Counted from the stretch's first letter, positions 50,894 through 60,314 are shown. The stretch is DNA of 64,000 bases from Anaeromyxobacter oryzae (GCF_023169945.1 NZ_AP025591.1:248001-312000); one strand, 5' to 3'. Made by a program: numbers and translations. The notes: a model not told the origin generated them from the letters alone.

Positions 50894-52084
50894 GTGCCAC
50901 GACGCCCTCGAGCCCTCGCGCGGTGGCGGTGGGTCACGGCGGCCCTCCTGGTCATCGCCTGCGGGAACGGCGCCGGTCGCGGAGGAAAGGCGGCCGGGCA
51001 GGCGAGGCCCCCGACGCCGGTCGTCGTGGGGACGACCGAGCGCCGGGACGTGCCGGACACGCTCGGCGCCGTCGGTCAGGTCCAGGCGTTCACGACGGTG
51101 TCCGTCCGCCCGCTCGTCGGCGGTGAGCTCGTGAAGGTCTCCTTCGCGGACGGCGAGCAGGTCCGGGAGGGGCAGCAGCTCTTCCAGATCGATCCCCGCC
51201 CGTACCAGGCCGCGCTCGCGCAGGTTCGGGCCGCCCGGGCGCGGGCGCGGGAGCAGGCGGCGAACGCCCGCGCCGACGCCCGGCGCTACGCGGAGCTCGT
51301 GAAGAAGGAGTACGTGACGCGGCAGCAGTACCAGTCCGCGCTCGCGACCGCGGCGGCGCTCGACGCGGACGTCGCCGCCGGAGAGGCGGCGGTGCGGAAG
51401 GCCGAGCTCGACCTCGCGAACTGCAGGATCGACGCGCCCATCTCCGGCCGCACCGGCGCCGTGCTCGTGCAGGTCGGCAACGTGGTGCAGGCGAACCAGG
51501 CGAACCCGCTCGTCGTCATCGCGCGCACGCAGCCGGTGTACGTCTCGTTCACGGTCCCCGAGGCGAACGTCGCGGCGCTGCGGAACGGACTCGGGAAGAT
51601 GCGGGTCACCGCGACGGCGCCCGGCACGCCGCCGCACGACGGTGCCCTCTCCTTCGTCAACAACACCGTCGACCCGGCCGCCGGGACGATCCTCGCGAAG
51701 GCGACCTTCCGGAACGACGACGAGGCGCTCTGGCCGGGCCAGTTCGTGGACGTCTCCGTGACGCTCGGCGTCCTCCGCGGCGCCGTGGTGGCGCCAGCCG
51801 CGGCGGTCGTCACGGGGCAGGCCGGCACGTTCACGTGGGTCGTGAAGGGCGACGGGACGGTCGAGCAGCGGCCCATTGCGGTCGCGCGATCGGACGCGCG
51901 GATCGCCGTGGTCGCGAAGGGGCTCGGCCCCGGCGAGCGCGTCGTCACGGACGGCCAGCTCGGGCTCGAGCCCGGCGCCCGGGTCGCGATCAAGGAGGCG
52001 TCGCGTCCGGCCGGCGGCGCGGAGCCGCAACACGCGGAGCGAGAGCGGCCGGAGCGCCCGCGCGTGCAGGCGAGGACGCCATGA
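50894..52084 (+). CDS. RND efflux adaptor (MdtA-like) with N-terminal signal
   Basis: 396 aa, GTG start. N-terminal hydrophobic segment WVTAALLVIACG with a possible lipobox Cys. MdtA-like sequence: VGTTERRDVPDTLGAVGQVQ, VSFADGEQVREGQQLFQIDP, YAELVKKEYVTRQQYQSALA in the helical hairpin, and CRIDAPISGRTGAVLVQVGN. The Arg/Pro/Glu-rich C-terminal tail is longer than usual. Its stop overlaps the ATG of the RND gene (ATGA). Confidence 0.9.
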   Translation: MPRRPRALARWRWVTAALLVIACGNGAGRGGKAAGQARPPTPVVVGTTERRDVPDTLGAVGQVQAFTTVSVRPLVGGELVKVSFADGEQVREGQQLFQIDPRPYQAALAQVRAARARAREQAANARADARRYAELVKKEYVTRQQYQSALATAAALDADVAAGEAAVRKAELDLANCRIDAPISGRTGAVLVQVGNVVQANQANPLVVIARTQPVYVSFTVPEANVAALRNGLGKMRVTATAPGTPPHDGALSFVNNTVDPAAGTILAKATFRNDDEALWPGQFVDVSVTLGVLRGAVVAPAAAVVTGQAGTFTWVVKGDGTVEQRPIAVARSDARIAVVAKGLGPGERVVTDGQLGLEPGARVAIKEASRPAGGAEPQHAERERPERPRVQARTP

Positions 52085-55000
52085 GCCTGTCGACCCCGTT
52101 CATCCGCCGGCCGGTCATGACCACGCTCGTCATGGCGGGCATCCTGGCGTTCGGGTCCGCGGCCTACCGGCTCCTGCCGGTGAGCGACCTCCCGAACGTG
52201 GACTTCCCCACGATCCAGGTGAGCGCGGCCCTGCCCGGCGCGAGCCCCGAAACGATGGCCTCGTCCGTCGCGACGCCCCTCGAGCGGCAGTTCACGACCA
52301 TCGCCGGCCTCGCGTCGATGAGCTCGACGTCGACGCTCGGCGCGACGCAGATCACGCTCCAGTTCGACCTCTCCCGCAACCTCGACGCGGCCGCGCAGGA
52401 CGTGCAGTCGTCGATCTCCGCCGCGAGCCGGCAGCTGCCGCCCAACCTGCCGACCCCGCCCACCTACCAGAAGGTGAACCCGGCGGACATGCCGATCCTC
52501 TACCTCGCGCTCACCTCGCAGACCCTCCCGCTGTCGCAGATCGACGAGTACGGCGAGACGCTGATGGCGCAGCGGATCTCGAGCGTGCCCGGCGTCGCGC
52601 AGGTGCAGGTGTTCGGATCCCAGAAGTACGCCGTCCGGATCCAGCTCGACCCGCAGCAGCTCGTGAGCCGCGGGCTCGGCATCGACGAGGTGGCGTCCGC
52701 CGTCGAGGCCGCCAACGTGAACCTGCCCACGGGCACGCTCTACGGGCCGACGAAGGCGGTGACGGTCCAGGCGACCGGCCAGCTCACCGAGGCGGCGCAG
52801 TACGCGCCCCTCGTCGTCGCGTGGAGGAACGGCTCGCCGGTCCGCCTCTCCGACGTCGGCCGCGCCCAGGACAGCGTCGAGAACGACAAGACCGCCGCCT
52901 GGTACGCGACGCACCACGGGACGAGCCGGAGCATCGTCCTCGCGATCCAGCGGCAGCCCGGCACGAACACCGTCGAGGTCGCGGGCGCGGTGAAGCGCCT
53001 CCTCCCGCAGATGGAGACGCAGCTCCCGCGCTCGGTGAACGTCGCCGTGCTGTTCGACCGGTCGCTCCCCATCGAGGCGTCCGTCCACGACGTGAAGCTC
53101 ACGCTCGTCCTCACGCTGCTCCTCGTGGTCGGCGTGATCTTCCTCTTCCTGCGGAACGTCCGGGCGACGGTGATCCCCAGCCTCGCGCTCCCGATGTCCA
53201 TCGTCGGGACCTTCGCCGTGATGTGGCTGCTCGGGTTCAGCCTCGACAACCTGTCGCTCATGGCGCTCACGCTCTCCGTCGGCTTCGTCGTCGACGACGC
53301 GATCGTGATGCTCGAGAACGTCGTGCGGCACGTCGAGCTGGGCGAGCCCCCGCGCGAGGCGGCGCTGAAGGGCGCCCGGGAGATCGGGTTCACCATCGTC
53401 TCGATGACGATCTCGCTCTCGGCGGTGTTCATCCCCGTGCTCTTCATGGGCGGAATCGTCGGCCGCCTCTTCCACGAGTTCGCCGTGACGATCGGCGTCG
53501 CGATCCTCGTCTCCGGGTTCGTCTCGCTCTCCCTCACGCCCATGCTGTGCGCCCGCCTCCTGCGCGAGCGGTCCGAGCGGCCGCCGGGCCGCTTCTACCG
53601 CGTGACCGAGCGCGGGTTCGACGCGATGCTCGCCGCCTACGGACGCGGGCTCCGGTGGTCGCTCGACCACCGCCGCGCCGTCGTCGCGGTGACCGCGCTG
53701 GCGCTCGTGGCGATGATCCCGCTCTTCGCCGCCGTCCCGAAGGGCTTCCTCCCGAGCGAGGACACCGGCCAGATCTTCGCGTTCACCGAGGCGGCGCAGG
53801 GCGTGAGCTGGGAGGCGATGGCGCAGCACCAGCTCGCGCTGACCGAGATCGGGATCCAGGACCCGGCCGTCGAGGGGCTCATGTCCAGCGCGGGCGCGCG
53901 CGGCGCGAGCGGCTCGAACACGGGCGTCATGTTCATGCGGCTCGGGCCGCGCGGGCAGCGGCCGTCCGTCGACCGCATCATCGAGCGCCTCCGGCCGAAG
54001 CTCATGCAGGTGCCGGGCATCCGCGCCTACCTCCAGAACCCGCCCCCCATCCGCATCGGCGGCCAGCTCACGAAGAGCCAGTACCAGGTCACGCTCCAGG
54101 ACCCGGACACGGCCGAGCTCTACAAGGCGGCGCCGCAGCTGGAGGCGCGCATGAGGAAGCTCGCGGGCCTGCGGGACGTGACGAGCGACCTGCAGCTCAC
54201 GAGCCCGCAGGTGACGCTCGACATCGATCGCGACAGGGCCGCGTCGTACGGCGTCTCCCCGCAGACCATCGAGGACGCCCTCTACACCGCCTACGGCTCG
54301 CGCCAGGTGTCGACGATCTACACGCCCGTGAACGAGTACCAGGTCATCGTGGAGCTCGAGCCCCGGTACCAGGCGGACCCCGCCGCGCTCCGGCTGCTCC
54401 AGGTCCGGGCGCCCTCGGGGCAGCTCGTCCCGCTCGAGTCGCTGGCGCGCCTCGTCCCGGGCGTCGGGCCGCTCTCCGTCTCCCACTCCGGCCAGCTGCC
54501 CGCGGTCACGATCTCGTTCAACCTCGACCCGGGCGCCTCGCTCGGCACGGCGGTCTCCGAGGTGAACGCCGCCGCCCACGAGATCCTGCCACCGACGGTC
54601 ACGACGCGCTTCCAGGGCATCGCCGACGCCTTCCAGTCGTCGCTCTCCGGGCTCGGGTGGCTCCTGCTCCTCGCGGTGCTCGTCATCTACCTCGTGCTCG
54701 GGATCCTCTACGAGAGCTACATCCACCCGATCACGATCCTGACCGCCCTTCCCTTCGCCGGCTTCGGCGCGCTGCTCACGCTCCTGCTCTTCCGGACCGA
54801 GCTGTCCATCTACGCGTTCGTGGGCGTCATCATGCTCGTCGGCCTCGTGAAGAAGAACGGCATCATGATGATCGACTTCGCGATCGGCGAGCGGGCGCGC
54901 GGCCGCGGGGCACGGGAGGCGATCGAGGACGCCTGCCGCATCCGCTTCCGGCCCATCATGATGACGACCCTCGCCGCGCTCATGGGCACGCTGCCGATCG

Positions 55001-55230
55001 CGCTCGGGTTCGGCGCCGGATCGGAGTCGCGGCGCCCGCTCGGCCTCTCCGTCGTCGGCGGGCTCCTCTTCTCCCAGCTGCTCACGCTGTTCGTGACGCC
55101 GGTGTTCTACGTGTACATGGAGGAGCTGTCGGAGTGGCTCGCGCGCATCCGCCACCGGCGGCTGCACGTGGTGGGCGAGGGCGAGCCCGGCGCGGCGCCG
55201 GGCGAGCCGCGACCGGCGCGCGCGCGCTGA
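52081..55230 (+). CDS. RND-family efflux permease, MdtB/MdtC-like
   Basis: 1049 aa. N-terminus STPFIRRPVMTTLVMAGILA and PVSDLPNVDFPTIQVSAALP are characteristic of the MdtBC/multidrug branch. TM4 has GFVVDDAIVMLENV with the Asp pair; TM10 has GLVKKNGIMMIDFA with the proton-relay Lys (925) present, unlike the pump at 45319. It is coupled to its adaptor, but no TolC gene follows, so it presumably borrows an outer-membrane channel, perhaps that at 48522. Only one permease is present, so it should work as a homotrimer. Confidence 0.93.
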   Translation: MSLSTPFIRRPVMTTLVMAGILAFGSAAYRLLPVSDLPNVDFPTIQVSAALPGASPETMASSVATPLERQFTTIAGLASMSSTSTLGATQITLQFDLSRNLDAAAQDVQSSISAASRQLPPNLPTPPTYQKVNPADMPILYLALTSQTLPLSQIDEYGETLMAQRISSVPGVAQVQVFGSQKYAVRIQLDPQQLVSRGLGIDEVASAVEAANVNLPTGTLYGPTKAVTVQATGQLTEAAQYAPLVVAWRNGSPVRLSDVGRAQDSVENDKTAAWYATHHGTSRSIVLAIQRQPGTNTVEVAGAVKRLLPQMETQLPRSVNVAVLFDRSLPIEASVHDVKLTLVLTLLLVVGVIFLFLRNVRATVIPSLALPMSIVGTFAVMWLLGFSLDNLSLMALTLSVGFVVDDAIVMLENVVRHVELGEPPREAALKGAREIGFTIVSMTISLSAVFIPVLFMGGIVGRLFHEFAVTIGVAILVSGFVSLSLTPMLCARLLRERSERPPGRFYRVTERGFDAMLAAYGRGLRWSLDHRRAVVAVTALALVAMIPLFAAVPKGFLPSEDTGQIFAFTEAAQGVSWEAMAQHQLALTEIGIQDPAVEGLMSSAGARGASGSNTGVMFMRLGPRGQRPSVDRIIERLRPKLMQVPGIRAYLQNPPPIRIGGQLTKSQYQVTLQDPDTAELYKAAPQLEARMRKLAGLRDVTSDLQLTSPQVTLDIDRDRAASYGVSPQTIEDALYTAYGSRQVSTIYTPVNEYQVIVELEPRYQADPAALRLLQVRAPSGQLVPLESLARLVPGVGPLSVSHSGQLPAVTISFNLDPGASLGTAVSEVNAAAHEILPPTVTTRFQGIADAFQSSLSGLGWLLLLAVLVIYLVLGILYESYIHPITILTALPFAGFGALLTLLLFRTELSIYAFVGVIMLVGLVKKNGIMMIDFAIGERARGRGAREAIEDACRIRFRPIMMTTLAALMGTLPIALGFGAGSESRRPLGLSVVGGLLFSQLLTLFVTPVFYVYMEELSEWLARIRHRRLHVVGEGEPGAAPGEPRPARAR

Positions 55231-55331
55231 AGCGCCCCGGCCCCGCGCACCGGAAGGGAGTGGCCGGCGACCCGCGCGAGGGACAGGCACCCCGGGTGGA
55301 CCATTCGCTCGACACGGCGGCCCTGGAGTGG

Positions 55332-56411
55332 ATGCGGGGCGTGGCCCTCGTCGCCGCGCTCCTCCTCGGCTGCGTCCACGACGTCTACGAGCTCGACCCG
55401 CTCGCGCCCGCGCCGCCGCCGCGTCCGGCGGAGGTCCGGATCCTGGTGTTCGGCGACTTCGGTTACTCGACGCCGGCGCAGGGGCTGGTGGCGCGCGCGA
55501 TCCGGCGGGAGAGCGCCGCGCACCCGTTCGACCTCGCGATCCAGCTCGGCGACAACCTGTACTACTGCGGTCCCGACCCCGCGCGCGCCGGCGCGGACGC
55601 CTGCCGGTTCCTCCCGGACGGCGCCGCGGTGGCGCCGGGCGCGGCGACGGACGATCCCGCCTTCCGGCGCAAGAACGAGGCGGCGCTCGGCGCGCTCCGC
55701 GCGCGGGACGGCGGCCCGCTCCCGATGTACCTCGCCCTCGGGAACCACGACGTCGGCTGGGGCGGCGGCCGGTGCGCGGTGAAGGGGCTCTCCGTCGACG
55801 AGGCGTCGCGCCGGCGCGCCTGCCTCGAGGTGGCGCACCGGTCCACGGGGTGGACGATGCCTGCGCGTCACTACGTGGTGGACCGCGGGCCGGTCCGGCT
55901 GATCGTGATCGACACCAACGTCGCGGTCGCGGACTACGGCGGTTTCACCCTCGAGGACGAGCTCGCGTTCGTGCGCGAGGCCGTGGCGCCCTGCGGCGGG
56001 GCCGGGCCGATGTGCTTCCTCGTCGGCCACCACCCGCCGGCCGCCGCGCACGGGTATCGCGTCGGGCCGGGCCCGTCGCCGTTCCGGGCGCGGATGGCCC
56101 GCCTCGTCCTCGCCGCGGGCGGCCGCGCCGTGGCGTTCCTCGGCGGACACGTGCACACGCTCGAGCACCTGTCGCTCGGCTCGATGGAGGTCTTCGTCTC
56201 CGGGAGCACGGCCATGGGCGGCTTCATGCCCTTCAAGGTGCGGACCCCCGCCGCCGCCCAGGTCCACTTCGCAACGAGCGCGTGGGGGTACGCGATCCTG
56301 GAGGCGGACGCCCAGGGGTGGCGAGTCCGGTTCGAGGACTTCCAGGGCGCCGCGCTGCACTGCTGCGACGCGGGGCGGGACGGCCCCTGCCGCCCCGTCG
56401 AGTGCCGCTGA
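55332..56411 (+). CDS. Purple acid phosphatase-like metallophosphoesterase lipoprotein
   Basis: 359 aa. Lipoprotein signal MRGVALVAALLLGC (Cys14). Five metallophosphoesterase blocks in order: VFGDFGYS (Asp42), LGDNLYYCG, ALGNHDVGW (138-140), VGHHPPAAAHG (232-236) and FLGGHVHTLEH (271-275). The GDxG, GDNxY and GNHD arrangement matches tartrate-resistant (type 5) acid phosphatases. Likely a periplasmic phosphomonoesterase. In-frame GTG codons upstream would lengthen the signal; the ATG giving a normal lipoprotein signal was chosen. Confidence 0.85.
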   Translation: MRGVALVAALLLGCVHDVYELDPLAPAPPPRPAEVRILVFGDFGYSTPAQGLVARAIRRESAAHPFDLAIQLGDNLYYCGPDPARAGADACRFLPDGAAVAPGAATDDPAFRRKNEAALGALRARDGGPLPMYLALGNHDVGWGGGRCAVKGLSVDEASRRRACLEVAHRSTGWTMPARHYVVDRGPVRLIVIDTNVAVADYGGFTLEDELAFVREAVAPCGGAGPMCFLVGHHPPAAAHGYRVGPGPSPFRARMARLVLAAGGRAVAFLGGHVHTLEHLSLGSMEVFVSGSTAMGGFMPFKVRTPAAAQVHFATSAWGYAILEADAQGWRVRFEDFQGAALHCCDAGRDGPCRPVECR

Positions 56412-56417
56412 ACGCCG

Positions 56418-56434
56418 GCGCCTCGTCGAGGCGC
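56418..56434. terminator. Hairpin between convergent genes
   Basis: GCGCCTCG and CGAGGCGC with a one-base centre (in practice a 6-bp stem and 5-base loop), seven bases after the phosphatase stop and facing the DUF6064 gene end. Confidence 0.45.
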
Positions 56435-56456
56435 GACCCCCGGTGGGCGGCGCGCG

Positions 56457-57137
56457 TCAGCGCACCAGGGGCGCCGCGACGCGGCGGGTCCTCCGGCCCG
56501 AGGCGAGGACGACGGTCCCGACCACGCCGGCGACCGCGAGCCCGTAGTCGGCGGGGACGCGGAGCTGCAACGCCGCGGCCAGCCCGACGACGGACCAGAG
56601 GAGCGGGATCGCCACGAGGGTCCACGGAACGTGCCGATCCGCGAGGAGGAACATCGCGAACGTGAAGATCGTCACCGGGCAGGGCGTCACGCCGAACGCG
56701 GGTGACGCGGTGAGGCCGCGCCCCGCGGCGAGGTTGAGCAGGGGATAGACCGCGAGGGCGTAACCCGCGAAGACGAGCCCGAGCACCACGCGCGGCGCTG
56801 CGCGCAGCCGGAACGACAGGCCGTCCCGCGGCAGCGCCGCGCGGACGAGGAGCGCCGCCTCGAGGAGGAACAAGAGGCCCGCGCCGGTCGCGGTCGGGTT
56901 GATGCGCCGGAAGTAGCCGAGGTGATAGCCAGCGCCCGCGGCGGCCCAGAACGCCGCGAGCACGAGCAGCACCGCGCGCCCGGTGCGCCGCCCGCCGCCC
57001 ACCACCGCGGCGAGGCAGAGGAGCCCCAGCGCGTACGCGACGAGCTGCGCAGGCCAGATCGCCGCGCCGTAGCGGGCGAAGACCTCGAAGAACTGCTCGA
57101 CCGTGAACGGCAACCTCACGGCCGGGAGGTCGTGCAT
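56457..57137 (-). CDS. DUF6064 family integral membrane protein
   Basis: 226 aa with six or seven hydrophobic segments. The N-terminal LPFTVEQFFEVFARYGAAIW followed by PAQ is what I recall as the DUF6064 signature; later parts include GYHLGYFRRINPTA and GVTPCPVTIFTFAMFLLADR. Function unknown; possibly a small-molecule or redox-related membrane protein. It may be transcribed with the putative barrel gene upstream (69 bases). Confidence 0.75.
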   Translation of the reverse strand: MHDLPAVRLPFTVEQFFEVFARYGAAIWPAQLVAYALGLLCLAAVVGGGRRTGRAVLLVLAAFWAAAGAGYHLGYFRRINPTATGAGLLFLLEAALLVRAALPRDGLSFRLRAAPRVVLGLVFAGYALAVYPLLNLAAGRGLTASPAFGVTPCPVTIFTFAMFLLADRHVPWTLVAIPLLWSVVGLAAALQLRVPADYGLAVAGVVGTVVLASGRRTRRVAAPLVR

Positions 57138-57206
57138 CCGGCGCGCCCCGGTAATCCCTGGCGCCCGGTAAGGCGACCGCGTCGCGTCCCTGCGCCCGCT
57201 CGCGCC

Positions 57207-58040
57207 CTAGAACGACCGGCCGACGATCGCCTTCGCGACCAGGTGCTGGCCGGTGACCGACGTGAGCCCGGCGCCGAGCCCCAGGTTCAGCTCCCATCCG
57301 GATGCGACGCGGCCCTCCGTGACGGGCGTCGCGCTCGGCCGCGCGTAGTCGACCACCGCGAAGAGGAGCTGCTCCTGATCGCGCACCGGGAGCAGGTCCG
57401 AGGCGGGGCCGAGCCCGGCGTAGTACTCGGCGCCGAGCGCGATCCCGCGCTGCGTGTTCCACGCGACCTTCAGCGCGGGCTCGAGCTCGGGCCGGAACCG
57501 GTCCGGCCCCGTGAGCGCGAACCCGACGATCGGGTTGAAGCTCACGAGCCAGCTCCCGCTCTCCCAGCCGACGATGGGCCGGAGCTCGGTGCCCCAGGGG
57601 TCGCGCTCGATGGCGCCGGGGATGCGCGAGACCTCCACGTTGAGCCCGAGGAACAGCGGGGACCCGAGCCTTCGCTGCACGCGCTCCGGCACGACGAGCT
57701 TGGCCCGCGCCTTCGCCCCGCCGAACCGCTGGACTCCGCCGGGCGCGCTCAGGAACTGGAGATACGCGCCGAGCTCGAGCCACTCCGCCACCCCGATGGA
57801 AGGCTCGAGCGTGAGGCGTACGGCGCGGTCGGGCGGGATCTCGCCGGCGAACTCGGACGAGCGGATCCCCCGCGCGGTGTAGTTGAGGTGGAGCTCGAGG
57901 CCGAGCTGGCCCGGGTCGTCGATCTCCGTGGTGTAGACCTGGATCTCGAACCGGTCGAGCGCGGCGGCGCCCCGCGGGACCGAGCCCGCGACGAGGGCGA
58001 CCGCGAGGACGGCGGCAGGGACGGTGCGCCGGCCGGACAC
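57207..58040 (-). CDS. Putative outer-membrane beta-barrel protein
   Basis: 277 aa, GTG start. Signal peptide (about 1-27, cleavage near GAAA|LDRF). The mature part is a run of amphipathic strands of nine to twelve residues (FEIQVYTTEI, LGLELHLNYT, WLVSFNPIVGFAL, IALGAEYYAGLG) and ends in Phe (KAIVGRSF), the usual terminal residue of outer-membrane barrels. About twelve strands seem possible. No named family recognised. It follows the aldo/keto reductase gene by 18 bases, so the two are likely co-transcribed. Confidence 0.65.
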   Translation of the reverse strand: MSGRRTVPAAVLAVALVAGSVPRGAAALDRFEIQVYTTEIDDPGQLGLELHLNYTARGIRSSEFAGEIPPDRAVRLTLEPSIGVAEWLELGAYLQFLSAPGGVQRFGGAKARAKLVVPERVQRRLGSPLFLGLNVEVSRIPGAIERDPWGTELRPIVGWESGSWLVSFNPIVGFALTGPDRFRPELEPALKVAWNTQRGIALGAEYYAGLGPASDLLPVRDQEQLLFAVVDYARPSATPVTEGRVASGWELNLGLGAGLTSVTGQHLVAKAIVGRSF

Positions 58041-58058
58041 GGGGATCCACGCGCCCGC

Positions 58059-59051
58059 TCACCGCGCGGCGTCGCCGCGCCGGTACTGGACGGTGAGCGC
58101 ATCGAGCCGCTCCTTCAGGTCCGGGGCGAGCGGCTTCTCCGCGGCGGCGAGCGACGGCCCGAGCTGCTCCGGACGGCTCGCGCCGATGATCGGCGCGGTC
58201 ACGGCGGGGTTCGCCATCACCCACGCGACCGCCAGCGTGACGAGGTCCAGGCCGGCCTCGCGCGCGATCGGCCGGAGCGCCTCGACGGTCTCGAACATGC
58301 GCTCGTTCCAGTAGCGGTCCTGGTAGAGCTTCGCCGCAGTACCGAGCGTGAAGCGCGAGCCCGGCGGCGGCGGTGCCTCGCGCCGGTGACGGCCCGCGAG
58401 GAGCCCGCCCGCGATCGGGTTGTAGGGGATGACCCCGATGCCCTCCTGCAGGCACAGCGGGAACAGCTCGCGCTCGAACTCCCGGAACAGGAGGTTGTAC
58501 CGTGGCTGCACCGACTCGAACCGGACGACGCCGAGCGCCTCGCTGCGACCGAGGGCGCGCGCCACCTGCCACGCGAGGAAGTTCGAGCACCCGACGTACC
58601 GGGCGCGCCCGGAGCGGACGACGTCCTCGAGGGCCCGCAGCGTCTCGTCGATCGGCGTCTCCGGATCGGGCTGGTGGAGCTGGTACAGGTCCACGTGGTC
58701 CGTCCCGAGCCGGCGCAGCGACGCATCGATGGCGTCGAGCACGTGCTTTCGCGAGCTCCCGCGATCCCACGGGCGCGCCGACATCGGGCCGAAGCACTTC
58801 GTGGCGAGCACCACCTCGTGACGCCGCCCGCGGAGCCAGCGCCCCACGATCTCCTCGGTCCGGCCCACCGTCTCGAACGTACCGCCGAGCGGGTACACGT
58901 CCGCGGTGTCGATGAAGGTGACCCCGGCGGCGAACGCGGTGTCGAGGATCGCGCGCGAGGTCTCCTCGTCGCACTGCTTGCCGAACGTCATCGTCCCGAG
59001 GCACAGCCGGGACACCCGCAGGCCTGTCCGGCCGAGGCGCGTCGAGTCCAT
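58059..59051 (-). CDS. Aldo/keto reductase
   Basis: 330 aa TIM barrel, NADPH-dependent. Signatures: LGRTGLRVSRLCLGTMTFG, FIDTADVYPLGGTFETVGRT (catalytic Asp and Tyr), VLATKCFGPM (Lys), DHVDLYQLHQPDPETPIDET (His), and the cofactor-binding PIIGASRPEQLGPSL. Family-typical length; substrate unknown (aldehydes or quinones). First gene of a short minus-strand operon with the putative barrel. Confidence 0.9.
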   Translation of the reverse strand: MDSTRLGRTGLRVSRLCLGTMTFGKQCDEETSRAILDTAFAAGVTFIDTADVYPLGGTFETVGRTEEIVGRWLRGRRHEVVLATKCFGPMSARPWDRGSSRKHVLDAIDASLRRLGTDHVDLYQLHQPDPETPIDETLRALEDVVRSGRARYVGCSNFLAWQVARALGRSEALGVVRFESVQPRYNLLFREFERELFPLCLQEGIGVIPYNPIAGGLLAGRHRREAPPPPGSRFTLGTAAKLYQDRYWNERMFETVEALRPIAREAGLDLVTLAVAWVMANPAVTAPIIGASRPEQLGPSLAAAEKPLAPDLKERLDALTVQYRRGDAAR

Positions 59052-59078
59052 GTGCTCGGGGATAGCGGCGGCCCGCGG

Positions 59079-59285
59079 TCAGCGCCGCCCGGAGCCCTCG
59101 CCGGGCGGCTCGGCCGGGCGTGGCGTCCGCTCGGCGTCCGGCGGCCAGACGGGGGACGGGATCACGCCGTCCGCGAACTTCACCTTGCCGACGAGGACGC
59201 AGCCCTTCATGCCGGGGCGGCAGTACGCGCCGTCCACCTTCTTGCAGATGCCGTTCGACTCGTGGCGGCAGCTCCAGGAGCTCAG
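59079..59285 (-). CDS. Cys-rich mini-protein, possible CTG start
   Basis: 68 aa if translation begins at the CTG at 59285. Four Cys are spaced C-x7-C-x7-C-x6-C in the segment CRHESNGICKKVDGAYC and RPGMKGCVLVG, suggesting a metal or disulfide knot; the C-terminal third is Pro-rich. The frame is open to a GTG at 59339, but a -10-like TACAGT (59312-59317) lies between, and GGAGG is spaced six bases before the CTG. I recall similar short Cys-rich proteins in deltaproteobacteria but no function. The coding call rests on its protein-like composition. Confidence 0.55.
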   Translation of the reverse strand: MSSWSCRHESNGICKKVDGAYCRPGMKGCVLVGKVKFADGVIPSPVWPPDAERTPRPAEPPGEGSGRR

Positions 59286-59441
59286 GTCGCGCCTCCGGGG
59301 GTAGGGCGGTGACTGTACCGCGCGCGCGGCGCCGCCCACAACGCGGCGGGCATGGCGGGCGGGCGCCGGCCCCTCCGGGGACCGACTACCCTCGCGTGCG
59401 CTCCGTTAGGATGCCCGCGAGAGCCCGCGCCCGAGCCCACC

Positions 59442-60236
59442 ATGCCCGACACCGACCGGAAACGACGCGGCCCCCTCACCGCGGGAGAATGGGCGGCGAT
59501 CGCCTTCTCCCTCGTGGTCGCCGGCGCCGTCACGTTCACCTGGTGGCGCGGGCACCGGCCGCCCCCCGCGGCGCCGCCCGCCGCGACCGAGCCCGCCGCG
59601 GCGCCCGAGGTCGCGGCGCCGCCACCGCCCCCGCTCGCTGCCACCGCGACGCCCGCCGACGTGCGCGCCCAGCTCGAGCCGGTGAGCGCAGATCCGCTGT
59701 TCCGCCGCGCGCTCGCCGGCGACGATGTCCTCGCCCGCGCGGCCGTCCTGATCGACAACCTGGCGGAGGGGGTCTCTCCCCGGCGCGTGCTCGACTTCCT
59801 CGCGCCGTCGAAGCCGTTCACCGTCGTCGCGTCCGGTGAGCGCAAGGTGATCGCGCCGGCCGCGTACGCACGGTACGACGCGTTCGCGGGCGCCGTGGCG
59901 TCGGTGGACGCGCCGTTGCTCGCGCGGGCGTATCGCGCGCTGCACCCGGCCCTCGAGACCGCGTACCGGGCGCTCGGCTATCCGCAGGGCGCCCTCGATC
60001 GCGCGGCGGCCCGTGCCCTCCAGCGGCTCGTCGCGGCGCCGGTCCGCGACGGCGAGGTCGCGGTGAAGGACGAGGGCGGCGTGTTCGTGTTCGAGGATCC
60101 TGCGCTCGAGGCGCTGCGGCCGGTCGAGAAGCACCTGCTGCGGATGGGGCCCCGGAACGCGCGCCTTGTGCAGGCGAAGGCTCGCGAGCTCCAGCAAGCG
60201 CTCGGGCTGCCCGGCATCGTCGCCGCGCCCCGGTGA
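59442..60236 (+). CDS. DUF3014 family membrane-anchored protein
   Basis: 264 aa. Short cytoplasmic start, one transmembrane segment (about 18-36, EWAAIAFSLVVAGAVTFTWW), a Pro/Ala-rich linker, then a soluble domain with DPLFRRALAGDDVLARAAVL, IDNLAEGVSPRRVLDFLAP and VEKHLLRMGPRNARLVQAKA. This is the DUF3014 pattern; function unknown, probably periplasmic. Start chosen at the ATG before PDTDRKRRG; the frame is open 30 codons upstream. Confidence 0.8.
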   Translation: MPDTDRKRRGPLTAGEWAAIAFSLVVAGAVTFTWWRGHRPPPAAPPAATEPAAAPEVAAPPPPPLAATATPADVRAQLEPVSADPLFRRALAGDDVLARAAVLIDNLAEGVSPRRVLDFLAPSKPFTVVASGERKVIAPAAYARYDAFAGAVASVDAPLLARAYRALHPALETAYRALGYPQGALDRAAARALQRLVAAPVRDGEVAVKDEGGVFVFEDPALEALRPVEKHLLRMGPRNARLVQAKARELQQALGLPGIVAAPR

Positions 60237-60300
60237 CGCGGGCCGCGGGTGCGCGCTGCTGCGTCGCGCGTGATCCGCTCGGGATCGCGCACCAGCGCAC

Positions 60301-60314
60301 TTGATCCCGATCAA
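60301..60314. promoter_or_regulatory. FNR/CRP-family binding site (TTGAT-CCCG-ATCAA)
   Basis: A perfect inverted repeat matching the FNR consensus TTGAT-N4-ATCAA, 112 bases before the cytochrome ATG. FNR-type regulators activate nitrate respiration when oxygen is low. In class II promoters the start would be about 41 bases downstream, near 60349. Confidence 0.75.

Noticed and set aside
51286..55290. 1334-codon minus-strand frame opposite the second RND gene
   Set aside because: Low-complexity Arg/Glu/Asp/His shadow of a well-recognised RND permease.
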